DNA of 64,000 nucleotides from Scytonema sp. UIC 10036 (GCF_009725235.1 NZ_WJFC01000008.1:80183-144182); one strand, 5' to 3'. Positions 17,358 through 25,542 are shown, counted from the first letter of the stretch. Numbers and translations: made by a program. The notes: generated by a model from the sequence alone, not told the origin.

Positions 17358-17975
17358 ATGCCTACACATATTTATCACATCACCCACGTTGATAACTTAC
17401 CTTCCATCATAAAATCAGATGGATTAATAGCAAACAGTAGGCTGCGACAACAACAAACAAAATATCTTGATATTGCTCATGGAAACATCCAAGATAGACG
17501 AGCCAGAAAACGAGTCCCTTGTGGTGTAGGTGGGTATTTACACGATTACGTACCCTTTTATTTTGCCCCACGCTCCCCCATGCTCTATGCCATTCACAAA
17601 AATAATGTAGACATTTACAAAGGGGGACAACAGCCAATTCTCCATTTAGTTTCAAATGTAGAAACTGTTGATGCAGCAGGACTATCTTTTGTAGGTACTG
17701 ACGGACACGCAGTTATGGAGTATACGGATTTTTTTGATAAGCTTGAAGAGCTAAGGGTAGTTGACTGGGAAATTATGAAAGCCACTTACTGGCATGATAC
17801 GCCAGAAGACGGGGACAGAAAACGCCGACGACAAGCCGAGTTCTTAATACATCAATTCTTTCCTTGGACATTAATTCAAACAATTGGTGTCATAAACAAC
17901 AAAATCGAAACACAGGTTAGAGAAATCTTACAAAACTCTAGTCATCAGCCCTCAATAAAGCTTTACCCTGAATAG
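17358..17975 (+). CDS. darT: DarT toxin, DNA ADP-ribosyltransferase
   Basis: A 205-residue DarT-type toxin (DUF4433). Members transfer ADP-ribose from NAD+ onto thymidine (DarT1/DarT2) in single-stranded DNA, which blocks replication and can abort phage infection. Visible hallmarks are the N-terminal THIYHITHVDNLPSI, the HDYVPFYFAPRSPMLYAIH block (about 62-80), and KATYWHDTPEDGDRKRRRQAE leading to the likely catalytic Glu161. Start: the ATG at 17358 matches family starts; the frame runs upstream into the debranching-enzyme gene. The antitoxin darG follows after 55 bp. All key residues appear intact, unlike the PIN toxins elsewhere in the window. Confidence 0.93.
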   Translation: MPTHIYHITHVDNLPSIIKSDGLIANSRLRQQQTKYLDIAHGNIQDRRARKRVPCGVGGYLHDYVPFYFAPRSPMLYAIHKNNVDIYKGGQQPILHLVSNVETVDAAGLSFVGTDGHAVMEYTDFFDKLEELRVVDWEIMKATYWHDTPEDGDRKRRRQAEFLIHQFFPWTLIQTIGVINNKIETQVREILQNSSHQPSIKLYPE

Positions 17976-18030
17976 TATTACTAGGTGAATAAAAATAGTA
18001 CAATTGTATTTTGAAGGTCAGTTCAAGGCG

Positions 18031-19095
18031 ATGATAGAGTTCAAGCAAGGCAATTTGTTAGAAGAAAATGTCGAAGCCCTAGTTAACACCGTTAATTGTG
18101 TAGGTGTTATGGGTAAAGGTATCGCCTTACAATTTAAGCAAGCCTATCCTGAAAACTTCCGTCAATACGAAAAAGCATGCCGTGCTGGCGAAGTGCAACC
18201 AGGGCGTATGTTTTCAGTAGTTACAAATAGTTTATTGAATCCTCGGTATATCATTAACTTCCCCACCAAGCGCCACTGGAAAGGTAAATCAAAAATAGAA
18301 GATATCAAAAGTGGACTGGTGGCTTTAGTTGCAGAAGTGCGGCAATTAGGCATTAACTCAATTGCCATTCCTCCATTAGGATGTGGTAATGGTGGTTTAG
18401 ATTGGGCAATAGTTAAGCCTTTAATAGAATCAGCTTTTGCACAACTGCCAGAAGTACAGGTAATTATTTTTGAGCCAACAGGCGCACCAAGAGCCGAAGA
18501 AATGCCAGTTGCTACCAAAAAACCAAATATGACTCGCGCCCGTGCTTTGTTCATCCGTCTGCTGGAATTATACGGCATTCCCGGCTATGAATTGACGAGA
18601 CTAGAAATTCAAAAACTCGCTTATTTTTTGCAAGAAGCTGGGGAACCACTGCGGCTAGAGTACGTTAAACATAAATACGGTCCTTATGCTAACAACCTGA
18701 ATCATGTTCTGAAACATATTGAAGGACATTACATTCGCGGCTACGGTGATGGAACTGCTAAAGCAGAAAGCGCCGAAATTTATGTTTTGCCAAAAGGAAC
18801 AGAAGCAGCACAAGCCTTTTTGGCAACCGAAATAGAAGCACACAAGCGATTAGAGCAAGTTAGCAACCTAATCATCGGTTTTGAAACCCCTTATGGGATG
18901 GAATTGTTGGCGACAGTCCACTGGGTGGCTACCAAAGAAACCATTCCAGCACAAGATAGCGAACAAGCCATCGCCTTAGTGCATGAATGGAGCGAGCGCA
19001 AACGTAAAATGTTCAAGTCCGAGCATATTCGCAAAGCTTGGCAAAGACTGCACCAGCAAAACTGGTTAACTGCAAATGTGAGCGAGACTTTGTAG
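18031..19095 (+). CDS. darG: DarG antitoxin, DNA ADP-ribosyl hydrolase
   Basis: The 354-residue partner of DarT. The N-terminal macrodomain (about 1-155) removes ADP-ribose from DNA; its signatures are QGNLLEENVEALVNTVNC, GVMGKGIALQFKQAYP and PPLGCGNGGLDW. The C-terminal ~190 residues form the domain known in this family to bind and block DarT directly (it contains TRLEIQKLAYFLQEAGEP and HKYGPYANNLNHVL). The start at 18031 (MIEFKQGN) is preferred over an upstream TTG at 18004 because macrodomains begin there. A short darG-like fragment recurs 0.8 kb downstream at 19890-19941. Confidence 0.93.
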   Translation: MIEFKQGNLLEENVEALVNTVNCVGVMGKGIALQFKQAYPENFRQYEKACRAGEVQPGRMFSVVTNSLLNPRYIINFPTKRHWKGKSKIEDIKSGLVALVAEVRQLGINSIAIPPLGCGNGGLDWAIVKPLIESAFAQLPEVQVIIFEPTGAPRAEEMPVATKKPNMTRARALFIRLLELYGIPGYELTRLEIQKLAYFLQEAGEPLRLEYVKHKYGPYANNLNHVLKHIEGHYIRGYGDGTAKAESAEIYVLPKGTEAAQAFLATEIEAHKRLEQVSNLIIGFETPYGMELLATVHWVATKETIPAQDSEQAIALVHEWSERKRKMFKSEHIRKAWQRLHQQNWLTANVSETL

Positions 19096-19892
19096 CTTGC
19101 GTGGGATGTACTCCGTGATACGTAATTTGGGCTTGTAATGAGCAAAAAAAAATATTTCAGTAAAATCCGGAATGTGGATATTTGACTTTGTAGATTAGTA
19201 TGTCCATGTAAGAAAGCTGGACTGGCAATCAAACAGCAATATAAACTGCTAGAGACAGGTGATATTACCTAACTCTTATGACAGTACCATCTCGTAGTTA
19301 ATTATATCTAAACCAACTAACTATTAAACTCTATACCGAAACCCTTGCCGCACTGCTTTATAGTAGTGCGGTACTATTTTAAGAATGTTCGTAGTTGCGC
19401 TATGGTTGACGCCAAGCTGCGCGAACAGCGCATGCATCGCCAATTATGAACCGCATTTTGGAGCCAGTGCGTTGGACGGGTTCCCCGGCTTGAAGCTCCG
19501 GGCGTCGCAAACATCGCTAAGAAAAGAGAGAATTTGACAAACGATCTAGAATGACTATATCAACTTTAAAGTAAAATTTATCTGCGTTCATCTGCTACAG
19601 GCTGCGGTTCCACAATCAAATCCAAAAAATTTACCAGAAATCTATTCATGCTCAACCCCACAATTAATACCCTGCGTAACAGTACCATCCAATTTTTAGA
19701 ACAAAGCCCTCAAGAACGACTACAAACTCTCAAACAACTACAGACATTTGTTGGGTTTCACCACGGGTTTAACCAACCTACAAAAATTCTTGTCCGAGCA
19801 GTATTGACTTAATGGTTCATTTCAATGATTTTGAAGGATTAAATAAAAAACCGCTCCAGGCGCAGAGAACACAGAGGAAGAGAAGAAGAGGA
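19089..19892 (+). repeat. Repeat unit R, copy 1
   Basis: The first of three direct copies of a long unit. It starts at the TTTGTAG containing the darG stop. It includes the block ACTCCGTGATACG, a segment with TCCATGTA...GGACTGGCAATCAAACAGCA, a hairpin at 19350-19374, a TGCGCGAACAGCGCA palindrome, the first ~31 codons of the pentapeptide-repeat gene, a half copy of the GTTGGGTTT repeat and an 'aggcgcagag' repeat. Compared with copy 2 it has scattered substitutions and small indels. Confidence 0.9.
19648..19812 (+). pseudogene. Truncated pentapeptide-repeat gene, copy 1
   Basis: A 54-codon open frame. The first ~31 codons (from [19 protein letters not shown]) match the start of the intact pentapeptide-repeat gene at 23802. 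The frame then runs into the dispersed GTTGGGTTT repeat and stops, so all pentapeptide repeats are lost. An equal-length copy lies at 20847-21011, which shows the truncation came before the duplication. A translated peptide is possible but function is doubtful. Confidence 0.8.
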
Positions 19893-19941
19893 CTAGAAAT
19901 TCAAAACCTTGCTTATTTCCTGCAAGAAATTGAGAAACTTA
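19890..19941 (+). pseudogene. Fragment of a second darG-like antitoxin gene
   Basis: About 52 bp translate as LEIQNLAYFLQEIEKL and neighbours. This matches LEIQKLAYFLQEAGEP in the C-terminal domain of DarG (18600-18650), at both DNA and protein level but with several differences. It sits directly after repeat copy 1, so it looks like the remnant of another darTG-type cassette at this position. Confidence 0.75.
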
Positions 19942-20229
19942 CCTTGTCTCATCACTGCTACGATCGCGTTGCTGTAGGTATTGCCAAAGTCGGTCAATTT
20001 GCGATCGCCATTCCTGACGGTCAGCGTTGAGTTCTGTTGTCAGTCGCTCAAAGTTTTGCTGGTGAATTGTGGCGACTTGCAGCAAAGCTTCTGCAGTCGA
20101 TCTAAGTTCGGTTGTTGATTGTCTCAGTTCTGCGTTGACGACTACCTGATTATCAAGCTGCTGCTGCAAGTTCTCTAAAGCTGCTTCTATACGGTCTAAT
20201 CTATCTCCCCTGTCTCTATCCTGAGTCAT
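19939..20229 (-). CDS. Small coiled-coil protein
   Basis: A 96-residue, highly charged, Gln-rich protein with continuous helical heptads (from DRLDRIEAALENLQQQLD to RSQIDRLWQYLQQRD) and no membrane span or Cys. It belongs by appearance to the common cyanobacterial short coiled-coil hypotheticals of unknown role. It is the only intact gene between repeat copies 1 and 2 and lies on the opposite strand to darTG. Its stop codon touches the darG fragment, so it probably arrived in, or was left over from, a cassette exchange. Confidence 0.6.
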   Translation of the reverse strand: MTQDRDRGDRLDRIEAALENLQQQLDNQVVVNAELRQSTTELRSTAEALLQVATIHQQNFERLTTELNADRQEWRSQIDRLWQYLQQRDRSSDETR

Positions 20230-20281
20230 CTGGCATTGTCCTTGCTGAAGAATGTGTTACTAGTTCTGGAATTATAGTACA

Positions 20282-21090
20282 TTTGTAGCCTGCGTGGAAT
20301 GTACTCCGTGATACGCAATTTTGACTTGTAATTAGCAAAAAAAAATAATTCAGTAAAATCCGGAATGCGACTATTTGACTTTGTAGATTAGTATGTCCAT
20401 GTAGAAAGGTGGACTGGCAATCAAACAGCAATATCAACTGCTAGAGACAGGTGAAAGTACCTAACTCTCATGACAGTACCATTTCGTAGCTAATTATATC
20501 TAAACCAACTAACTATTAAACTCTATACCGAAACCCTCGCCGCACTGCTTTATAGTAGTGCGGTACTATTTTAAGAATGTTCGTAGTTGCGCTATGGCTG
20601 ACGCCACGCTGCGCGAACAGCGCATCCATCACAAATTATGAACCGCATTTTGGAGCCAGTGCGTTGGACGGGTTCCCCGGCTTGAAGCTCCGGGCGTCGC
20701 AAAGAGCGCAAAGAAAAGAGAGAAGAGAGAATTTGACAAACGTTCTAGAATTTTCCTATCAACTTTAAAGTAAAATTTATCTGCGTTCATCTGCTACAGG
20801 CTGCGGTTCCACAATCAAATCCAAAAAATTTATCAGAAATCTATTCATGCTCAACCCCACAATTAATACTCTGCGTAACAGTACCATCCAATTTTTAGAA
20901 CAAAGTCCCCAAGAACGACTACAAACCCTCAAACAACTACAGACATTTGTTGGGTTTCACCACGGGTTTACCCAACCTACAAAAATTCTTGTCCGAGCAG
21001 TATTGACTTAATGGTTCATTTCAATGATTTTGAAGGATTAAATAAAAAACCGCTCCAGGCGCAGAGAACACAGAGGAAGAGAAGGAGAGG
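20282..21090 (+). repeat. Repeat unit R, copy 2
   Basis: Near-identical in order to copy 1, including the truncated pentapeptide frame. At its left end it is closer to copy 3: both share GGAATTATAGTACATTTGTAG just upstream (from about 20269 and 23372), which copy 1 lacks. It separates the coiled-coil gene from the restriction-modification pair. Confidence 0.9.
20847..21011 (+). pseudogene. Truncated pentapeptide-repeat gene, copy 2
   Basis: A 54-codon frame equal in length and almost equal in sequence to 19648-19812, with the same fusion to the GTTGGGTTT repeat. It starts [19 protein letters not shown] and has lost the repeat domain. Confidence 0.8.
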
Positions 21091-21243
21091 AGCCTTTTGC
21101 AAGTCAATGAACCAAACTATGCTCTTGTGGTACGGGCGGGGACGTCCGTTCTTTATTAGTAGTTGGCTAGAAGCTTGCACCACTATGGTCTATATAATCT
21201 GAAAATTGCTGTAAATATGTCAAAGGGTAAGAGGACATGATGA

Positions 21244-22104
21244 ATGGACATTACTGAAAAGTTAGCCTCAGTCGTCCGTAACCTGAATATAGTTCAAGTA
21301 GGGCTTCTTCTTGAAATGGCTCAAGCCATGACTGTAAAAATCGAAGAATTTGTGAATGAAGGGAGCGATCTTCTAACTCCTGAATTTGTTACAAACTTCT
21401 CAAATCGTCTGATAATTCATCATGCAACTCATGTAGAAAAATTTAGTAAAAAATCTTTTGAGTACGCTTTTGCATCTGCTTCTACCTCTGCTGGAAGAAA
21501 TGCTTCTATTACTCTCAATTCTACAAATCCAGGAGAGGATGTCATAGTTGATGGAGTAAAATTTTCCTTGAAAACAGAAGCCTCAGCAGGGCTGATTCCA
21601 AAGAAAAGTATTACGATTTCAAAGTTAATGGAAGCACGGTGGATTAGAGAATGCAAAGTTTCTACAGATTTCGCTAGAGAAACAACATACCGTGTAGTTT
21701 CTCATCTAAGAAATTATGACCGAATCGTTATGCTACGTGCATACGATATACTACCACCTTTACTTAAAGAAAATCAAACCGAAACTGTACCCGTGATTCG
21801 GGATAGTGATGCAATTCAAACCTTACCTAAAGTCCGGTATGACTTATATGAAATTCCACTTAACATATTAATGCTTATCCAAGGGCTAAAAGAAAGTAAC
21901 TTTAAGCCAAGAACAAAGAACGGAGGTAGTAGCGCCAAGGTTTATACAGAAGACAACAAAGCAGCTTTCACCTTAATTTTAGACGGTAGTGTCGAGAAAA
22001 TCACGATCGGTAACCTGGGGATCGATTTGTGTTTCCTTCACGGCTCGTGGGTTATACCTACTATTGAAGTAAACAGGGCTAAGAATCAATCAAATGGGGA
22101 CTGA
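21244..22104 (+). CDS. Putative type II restriction endonuclease
   Basis: A 286-residue soluble protein with no family I can name with certainty. The call rests on three things. First, it converges on a cytosine-5 methyltransferase gene and overlaps its end by 15 bp, a classic restriction-modification layout. Second, its size is typical. Third, the segment GEDVIVDGVKFSLKTEAS (about 98-115) fits a PD-(D/E)xK-like active site with an acidic residue and SLKTE as the xK strand. Start at 21244, with GAGG 9 nt upstream. It is framed by repeat copies 2 and 3. An alternative is another type of methylation-linked defence effector. Confidence 0.65.
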   Translation: MDITEKLASVVRNLNIVQVGLLLEMAQAMTVKIEEFVNEGSDLLTPEFVTNFSNRLIIHHATHVEKFSKKSFEYAFASASTSAGRNASITLNSTNPGEDVIVDGVKFSLKTEASAGLIPKKSITISKLMEARWIRECKVSTDFARETTYRVVSHLRNYDRIVMLRAYDILPPLLKENQTETVPVIRDSDAIQTLPKVRYDLYEIPLNILMLIQGLKESNFKPRTKNGGSSAKVYTEDNKAAFTLILDGSVEKITIGNLGIDLCFLHGSWVIPTIEVNRAKNQSNGD

Positions 22105-23340
22105 AATAGTTGACGGGAACTTAAAACTTGTCTGTTGTTCATCACATTCCGATTCAATATCCTCTGGCTTGAGATGAGTATGAGCAAGTATAACTGAACT
22201 GATTGAGGGTTTTTTACCACTGAGAATCCATTCACATACGTGAGCTAATTGATAGGAGATAAGCGGAGGAACAGCGTCCCCTATTTGCCTGTACATATTG
22301 GCTAGCCCAGATGCCACAAATTTGTAGTTTCTTGGAAAACCTTGAAGGATCGACATCTCGCGAACAGTACACAGCCGATCCTGTTCGGGATGGCTGTAAC
22401 GCCCATTACCGATATGAGCACATTCTCTCTTAATAGTGACGGCAGGCTTATCCCAGCTTAACCGTCCGTATACATCCGGATGAGATCCTAATTTTCCCTT
22501 GGCAATGTGACGCAGCATGGCAGGGTTTAGAAGATCGCGTGCTTCTTGGCAATGTCTTATATCAGCCCAAGAGCCACCGTCTTTTGGTATCATCTGAAGA
22601 CGTTTCAAGCTTTTTTGCTCTGAAAATCCGGGTGCAATGTGTAGGAAATCTTTTGGATTTGGCTGTCCCGCAGCTATTGGAGATAGGGATGAAATAGCTC
22701 TCCGAACGTGGGTTGCTTCTAACCTAACATGAAAGCCACTCCACAGATCGTCAAGGGTTCTGAGCGTTAAATCTTCTCGTACTGCAAGAACTAATGCCCG
22801 TTCTCGACGTTGCGGAAGACCAAATCGGTTAAGTAGGTAATTTTTCCCGTGAACCTGGTAGCCAAGGTGGATAAGTTCTTCTTGCAGCCTTTGGTAGTGA
22901 TGAGTGAAGTTACCAACAAGCAACTCTCTTGCATTCTCCATTAAGAAAATTGTCGGTCTGAATTCTTTTACAAAGAGAGCATTACGCGTTATGAATGAGT
23001 TTCGGGGGTCGTCCAATAAGTGATTTTCAGGCAGTGTTCTAGAGAATCCGGTGCATGGCGCACATGAAATTAAGACATCAAGAGCATCAGTACCAAGAGT
23101 GTTTGTCAGAACTTTGCGTAAATTCTTAGGTTCAAGAGTTGATATATCTTCATCCAGTGGCTCTAAACCCATATTTGCTTGATAGGCAATATTACACTGC
23201 AAAGAACCTCTCTTGCTGCTAGGCTTACTTATCTGGGCATCAACAGCTCCCACTATTTTGAATTTTGGATGGACATGGAAGCCGTAGCTCATCCCTCCTA
23301 CGCCTGAAAAAAGGTCAATGACAGTCCAAGGCTTGTTCAA
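22090..23340 (-). CDS. DNA cytosine-5 methyltransferase
   Basis: Modifies cytosine to 5-methylcytosine at a specific site to protect from the partner nuclease. Motif I is DLFSGVGGMSYGF, motif IV CAPCTGFSR (catalytic Cys in the Pro-Cys pair), motif VI MENARELL, motif VIII LPQRRERAL and motif X GDAVPPLISYQLA; a variable target-recognition region lies between VIII and X. The open frame continues to 23541, but those extra 67 residues are encoded by repeat unit R and have no family match. The start is placed at the TTG at 23340, with AAAGG 6 nt before it, giving 416 residues. ENA for ENV and GDA for GNA are mild variants. Recognition site unknown. Confidence 0.88.
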   Translation of the reverse strand: MNKPWTVIDLFSGVGGMSYGFHVHPKFKIVGAVDAQISKPSSKRGSLQCNIAYQANMGLEPLDEDISTLEPKNLRKVLTNTLGTDALDVLISCAPCTGFSRTLPENHLLDDPRNSFITRNALFVKEFRPTIFLMENARELLVGNFTHHYQRLQEELIHLGYQVHGKNYLLNRFGLPQRRERALVLAVREDLTLRTLDDLWSGFHVRLEATHVRRAISSLSPIAAGQPNPKDFLHIAPGFSEQKSLKRLQMIPKDGGSWADIRHCQEARDLLNPAMLRHIAKGKLGSHPDVYGRLSWDKPAVTIKRECAHIGNGRYSHPEQDRLCTVREMSILQGFPRNYKFVASGLANMYRQIGDAVPPLISYQLAHVCEWILSGKKPSISSVILAHTHLKPEDIESECDEQQTSFKFPSTISVPI

Positions 23341-23385
23341 GAGTATCCTTTCTGCTACTAGTACTAAATACGGAATTATAGTACA

Positions 23386-23893
23386 TTTGTAGCCTGCGTG
23401 GAATGTACTCCGTGATACGCAATTTTGACTTGTAATTAGCAAAAAAAAATAATTCAGTAAAATCCGGAATGCGACTATTTGACTTTGTAGATTAGTATGT
23501 CCATGTAGAAAGGTGGACTGGCAATCAAACAGCAATATCAACTGCTAGAGACAGGTGAAAGTACCTAACTCTCATGACAGTACCATTTCGTAGCTAATTA
23601 TATCTAAACCAACTAACTATTAAACTCTATACCGAAACCCTCGCCGCACTGCCATAAAGCAGTGCGGTACTATTTTAAGGGTCAAGCATTCGTAGGGGCG
23701 CAATGCCTTGCGCCCCTACATATGAACCGCTTTATCTGCGTTCATCTGCTACAGGCTGCGGTTCCACAATCAAATCCAAAAAATTTACCAGCAATCTATT
23801 CATGCTCAACCCCACAATTAGTGACCTGCGTAACAGTACCATCCAATTTCTAGAACAAAGTCCCCAAGAACGACTACAAACCCTCAAACAACT
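23386..23893 (+). repeat. Repeat unit R, copy 3 (ancestral-like)
   Basis: Shares the left ~290 bp and the pentapeptide-gene start with copies 1 and 2. It lacks their ~130-bp TTTTGGAGCCAGTGCG segment and instead carries a 28-bp palindrome at 23692-23719. It runs straight into the intact pentapeptide-repeat gene, so it is probably the original arrangement from which the others were copied. Confidence 0.85.
23692..23719. repeat. Perfect hairpin
   Basis: A 12-bp stem, GTAGGGGCGCAA/TTGCGCCCCTAC, with a 4-nt loop. This is a common cyanobacterial intergenic palindrome and sits 82 bp before the pentapeptide gene start. Confidence 0.8.
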
Positions 23894-24287
23894 TGGTATA
23901 GCCCGATATGATTTTCTAACCAAAATGCGCCTCAATGAAGCTAACATTATCTGTGTCATGAGGTTTTTACAGAATCCCACTCAGTTAAAATTTCCAAATT
24001 TGATAGGAGCAGATTTATCAGGATTAATCTTAGATGATGTCAACTTTATCCGTGGTAATTTATCGGAGGTAAACTTACGCGGAAGCAGTTTAATTAATGC
24101 GGATTTAATATTTGCCAATTTTACTCGTGCCGATTTAAGAGATGCTAACTTAAGCGGTGCAACTCTAAATCAAACAGTTTGGTTAAATGCCCTTGTAGAA
24201 GGGTGTGAGTTTGGAGAAGGTATTGGATTGACACAATATCAACGTAATGATTTGCGGCTTCGTGGTGCTAAGTTTACAAGTGCTTGA
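23802..24287 (+). CDS. Pentapeptide-repeat protein
   Basis: A 161-residue protein. The N-terminal ~60 residues are helical, and from about residue 65 a run of A(D/N)LXX pentapeptides follows ([14 protein letters not shown], then [24 protein letters not shown]), which would form a right-handed quadrilateral beta-helix. Such proteins are abundant in cyanobacteria and a few mimic DNA against gyrase, but most have no known role. The start at 23802 is shared with the two truncated copies upstream; the longer frame from 23703 reads through repeat DNA and is rejected. Confidence 0.85.
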   Translation: MLNPTISDLRNSTIQFLEQSPQERLQTLKQLGIARYDFLTKMRLNEANIICVMRFLQNPTQLKFPNLIGADLSGLILDDVNFIRGNLSEVNLRGSSLINADLIFANFTRADLRDANLSGATLNQTVWLNALVEGCEFGEGIGLTQYQRNDLRLRGAKFTSA

Positions 24288-24348
24288 TAACTTTACATTT
24301 ATGGAGCGCAGGCTGGAGTGCAGCATAGTTATGATAATTCCAATATCC

Positions 24349-24355
24349 GGAGGAG
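24349..24355 (+). promoter_or_regulatory. Ribosome binding site
   Basis: GGAGGAG ends 6 nt before the ATG at 24362 and fixes the start of the GFA-family gene. Confidence 0.8.
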
Positions 24356-24361
24356 AACAAA

Positions 24362-24775
24362 ATGAGTACTTACACGGGTGGATGTGCTTGCGGAGCAAAT
24401 CGTTACGAGATTAACACAGAACCGCTGCTGATGGGTCATTGTCAATGCAAGGACTGCCAAGAGGCTACTGGAAGTGGTCATGCGTCAGTACTTGTTTTCC
24501 CCAAAAGCGGAGCCAAATTGTCTGGTAGCGTGACCGAGTACTCTACTAAAGCGGATAGCGGTAAGACAAAGAAACTTGCATTTTGTCCCATATGTGGTTC
24601 GCCGCTATACACGTTTCTTGAATCAATGCCTGACGTATTTGTCGTCAAAGCGGGAAGTCTTGATGACCCGACCGTCTTCCAACCTCAAATGGTAATTTAT
24701 ACTGACAGTAGATGTACTTGGGATTACATAGACCCCGCCTTACCAAGCTATCCAAAGATGCCATCTACCACGTAG
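24362..24775 (+). CDS. GFA/CENP-V family zinc protein
   Basis: A 137-residue protein of the glutathione-dependent formaldehyde-activating (GFA) fold. Zinc-binding cysteines are visible in GGCACGANRY, GHCQCKDCQEATG and FCPICGSPLY, the usual arrangement of two zinc sites. The founding member was proposed to speed formation of S-hydroxymethylglutathione, but most family members are uncharacterised, so the activity here should not be assumed. Stand-alone gene with a strong ribosome binding site. Confidence 0.88.
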   Translation: MSTYTGGCACGANRYEINTEPLLMGHCQCKDCQEATGSGHASVLVFPKSGAKLSGSVTEYSTKADSGKTKKLAFCPICGSPLYTFLESMPDVFVVKAGSLDDPTVFQPQMVIYTDSRCTWDYIDPALPSYPKMPSTT

Positions 24776-24808
24776 TTGCAACTGCTTGTCATTCAAGTCT
24801 GACCCCCA

Positions 24809-24868
24809 CCTCGTTCCCAGGCGGAGCCTGGGAATGCCTTCACTCTAGGCTCCGCCTCCCGTGTGCAA
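24809..24868. repeat. Dispersed 'cccaggctccgcctggg' palindrome
   Basis: CTCGTTCCCAGGCGGAGCCTGGGAA and a second GGCTCCGCC block. The same family occurs at 36382-36407 and 40460-40488; the last is a perfect 13-bp-arm palindrome. Confidence 0.75.
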
Positions 24869-25021
24869 GTAGCGAATGAGGGGTGATACATCTTAATTGA
24901 CCATCTGTATCCACAGAAGTTGTCGGGGATCTAATAGCCAATTAATAACCTCTGGATTTCTGGTAACAAGCGATCGCAAAATAAGGTTGAACTTTTAAGC
25001 AAGGAAAAGCTCGTTAGAGTA

Positions 25022-25132
25022 ATGTACTTACTAGATACAAATCACTGTAGCAACATTCTTTTGGGAACACCAACAGTTATTCAGCGAATTGAAGAAGTTG
25101 GCGAGCTAAATATTTCTACCTGTGTCATTGAA
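25022..25132 (+). pseudogene. 5' fragment of a PIN-domain toxin gene
   Basis: The first ~37 codons ([16 protein letters not shown] onward) are almost identical to the start of the PIN gene at 26684. Homology also extends about 10 bp upstream (GTTAGAGTA). At about 25132 the match stops abruptly and the sequence becomes the 3' end of an oppositely oriented vapC gene. The catalytic core is incomplete, so this is a duplicated and truncated relic. Confidence 0.88.
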
Positions 25133-25135
25133 TTA

Positions 25136-25540
25136 TCATTCAATTTCCCAGTCTTCAATACGCAATCCCTCTACTCTAGAGAATTCGCCAATATTATGTG
25201 TCACTAAAGTTAAGTCATGAGCAAGCGCAATAGAAGCTATTAACAAATCGTTAGCTCCTATGGGTGTACCGAGGCTAGCTAATTGAGACCGAACCCGTCC
25301 TGCAATGAATGCAGCTATATCATCAAAAGAAAATGAAATAAAAACTTCAAGAAATTTTTTATGTTTCCGCCAAGAAGCATCTGGGTCATTGCTTCGCATT
25401 GCTCCATAAAATAGTTCCATTTTGACGATACAACAAACTGCTATATCTTCTAAGTTCCTCCTCTGCTACCGCCGTTGAAGTATTTCTGATTCACCGTTTA
25501 AATATCTTACATAAACATTTGTATCTAATAAATACTTCAT
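25136..25540 (-). pseudogene. VapC-like PIN toxin interrupted by an in-frame TAG
   Basis: Read from the ATG at 25540, the frame gives MKYLLDTNVYVRYLNG..., a typical VapC start with the first catalytic Asp. It then meets TAG at 25466-25468 (codon 25) and continues in the same frame with EDIAVCCIVKMELFYGA...[22 protein letters not shown] to the stop at 25136. The frame is intact except for this one codon (134 residues if read through). The ATG at 25420 could restart translation, but that product would lack the first catalytic Asp. The start lies 2 bp after the antitoxin stop. Either a nonsense-killed toxin or, less likely, a readthrough gene. Confidence 0.85.
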
Positions 25541-25542
25541 GT

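Noticed and set aside
19812..20030. 72-residue ORF containing the darG-like segment
   Set aside because: It begins in dispersed repeat sequence and ends antisense to the coiled-coil gene; only the short darG fragment is meaningful.
20577..20768. 63-residue ORF inside repeat copy 2
   Set aside because: It lies entirely in repeat unit R and is not open in copy 1 or copy 3.
25466..25468. Pyrrolysine or other programmed amber decoding as the explanation for the TAG in vapC
   Set aside because: No downstream structured insertion element was seen and pyrrolysine machinery is not known in cyanobacteria; a nonsense mutation is simpler, though readthrough is left open in the findings.
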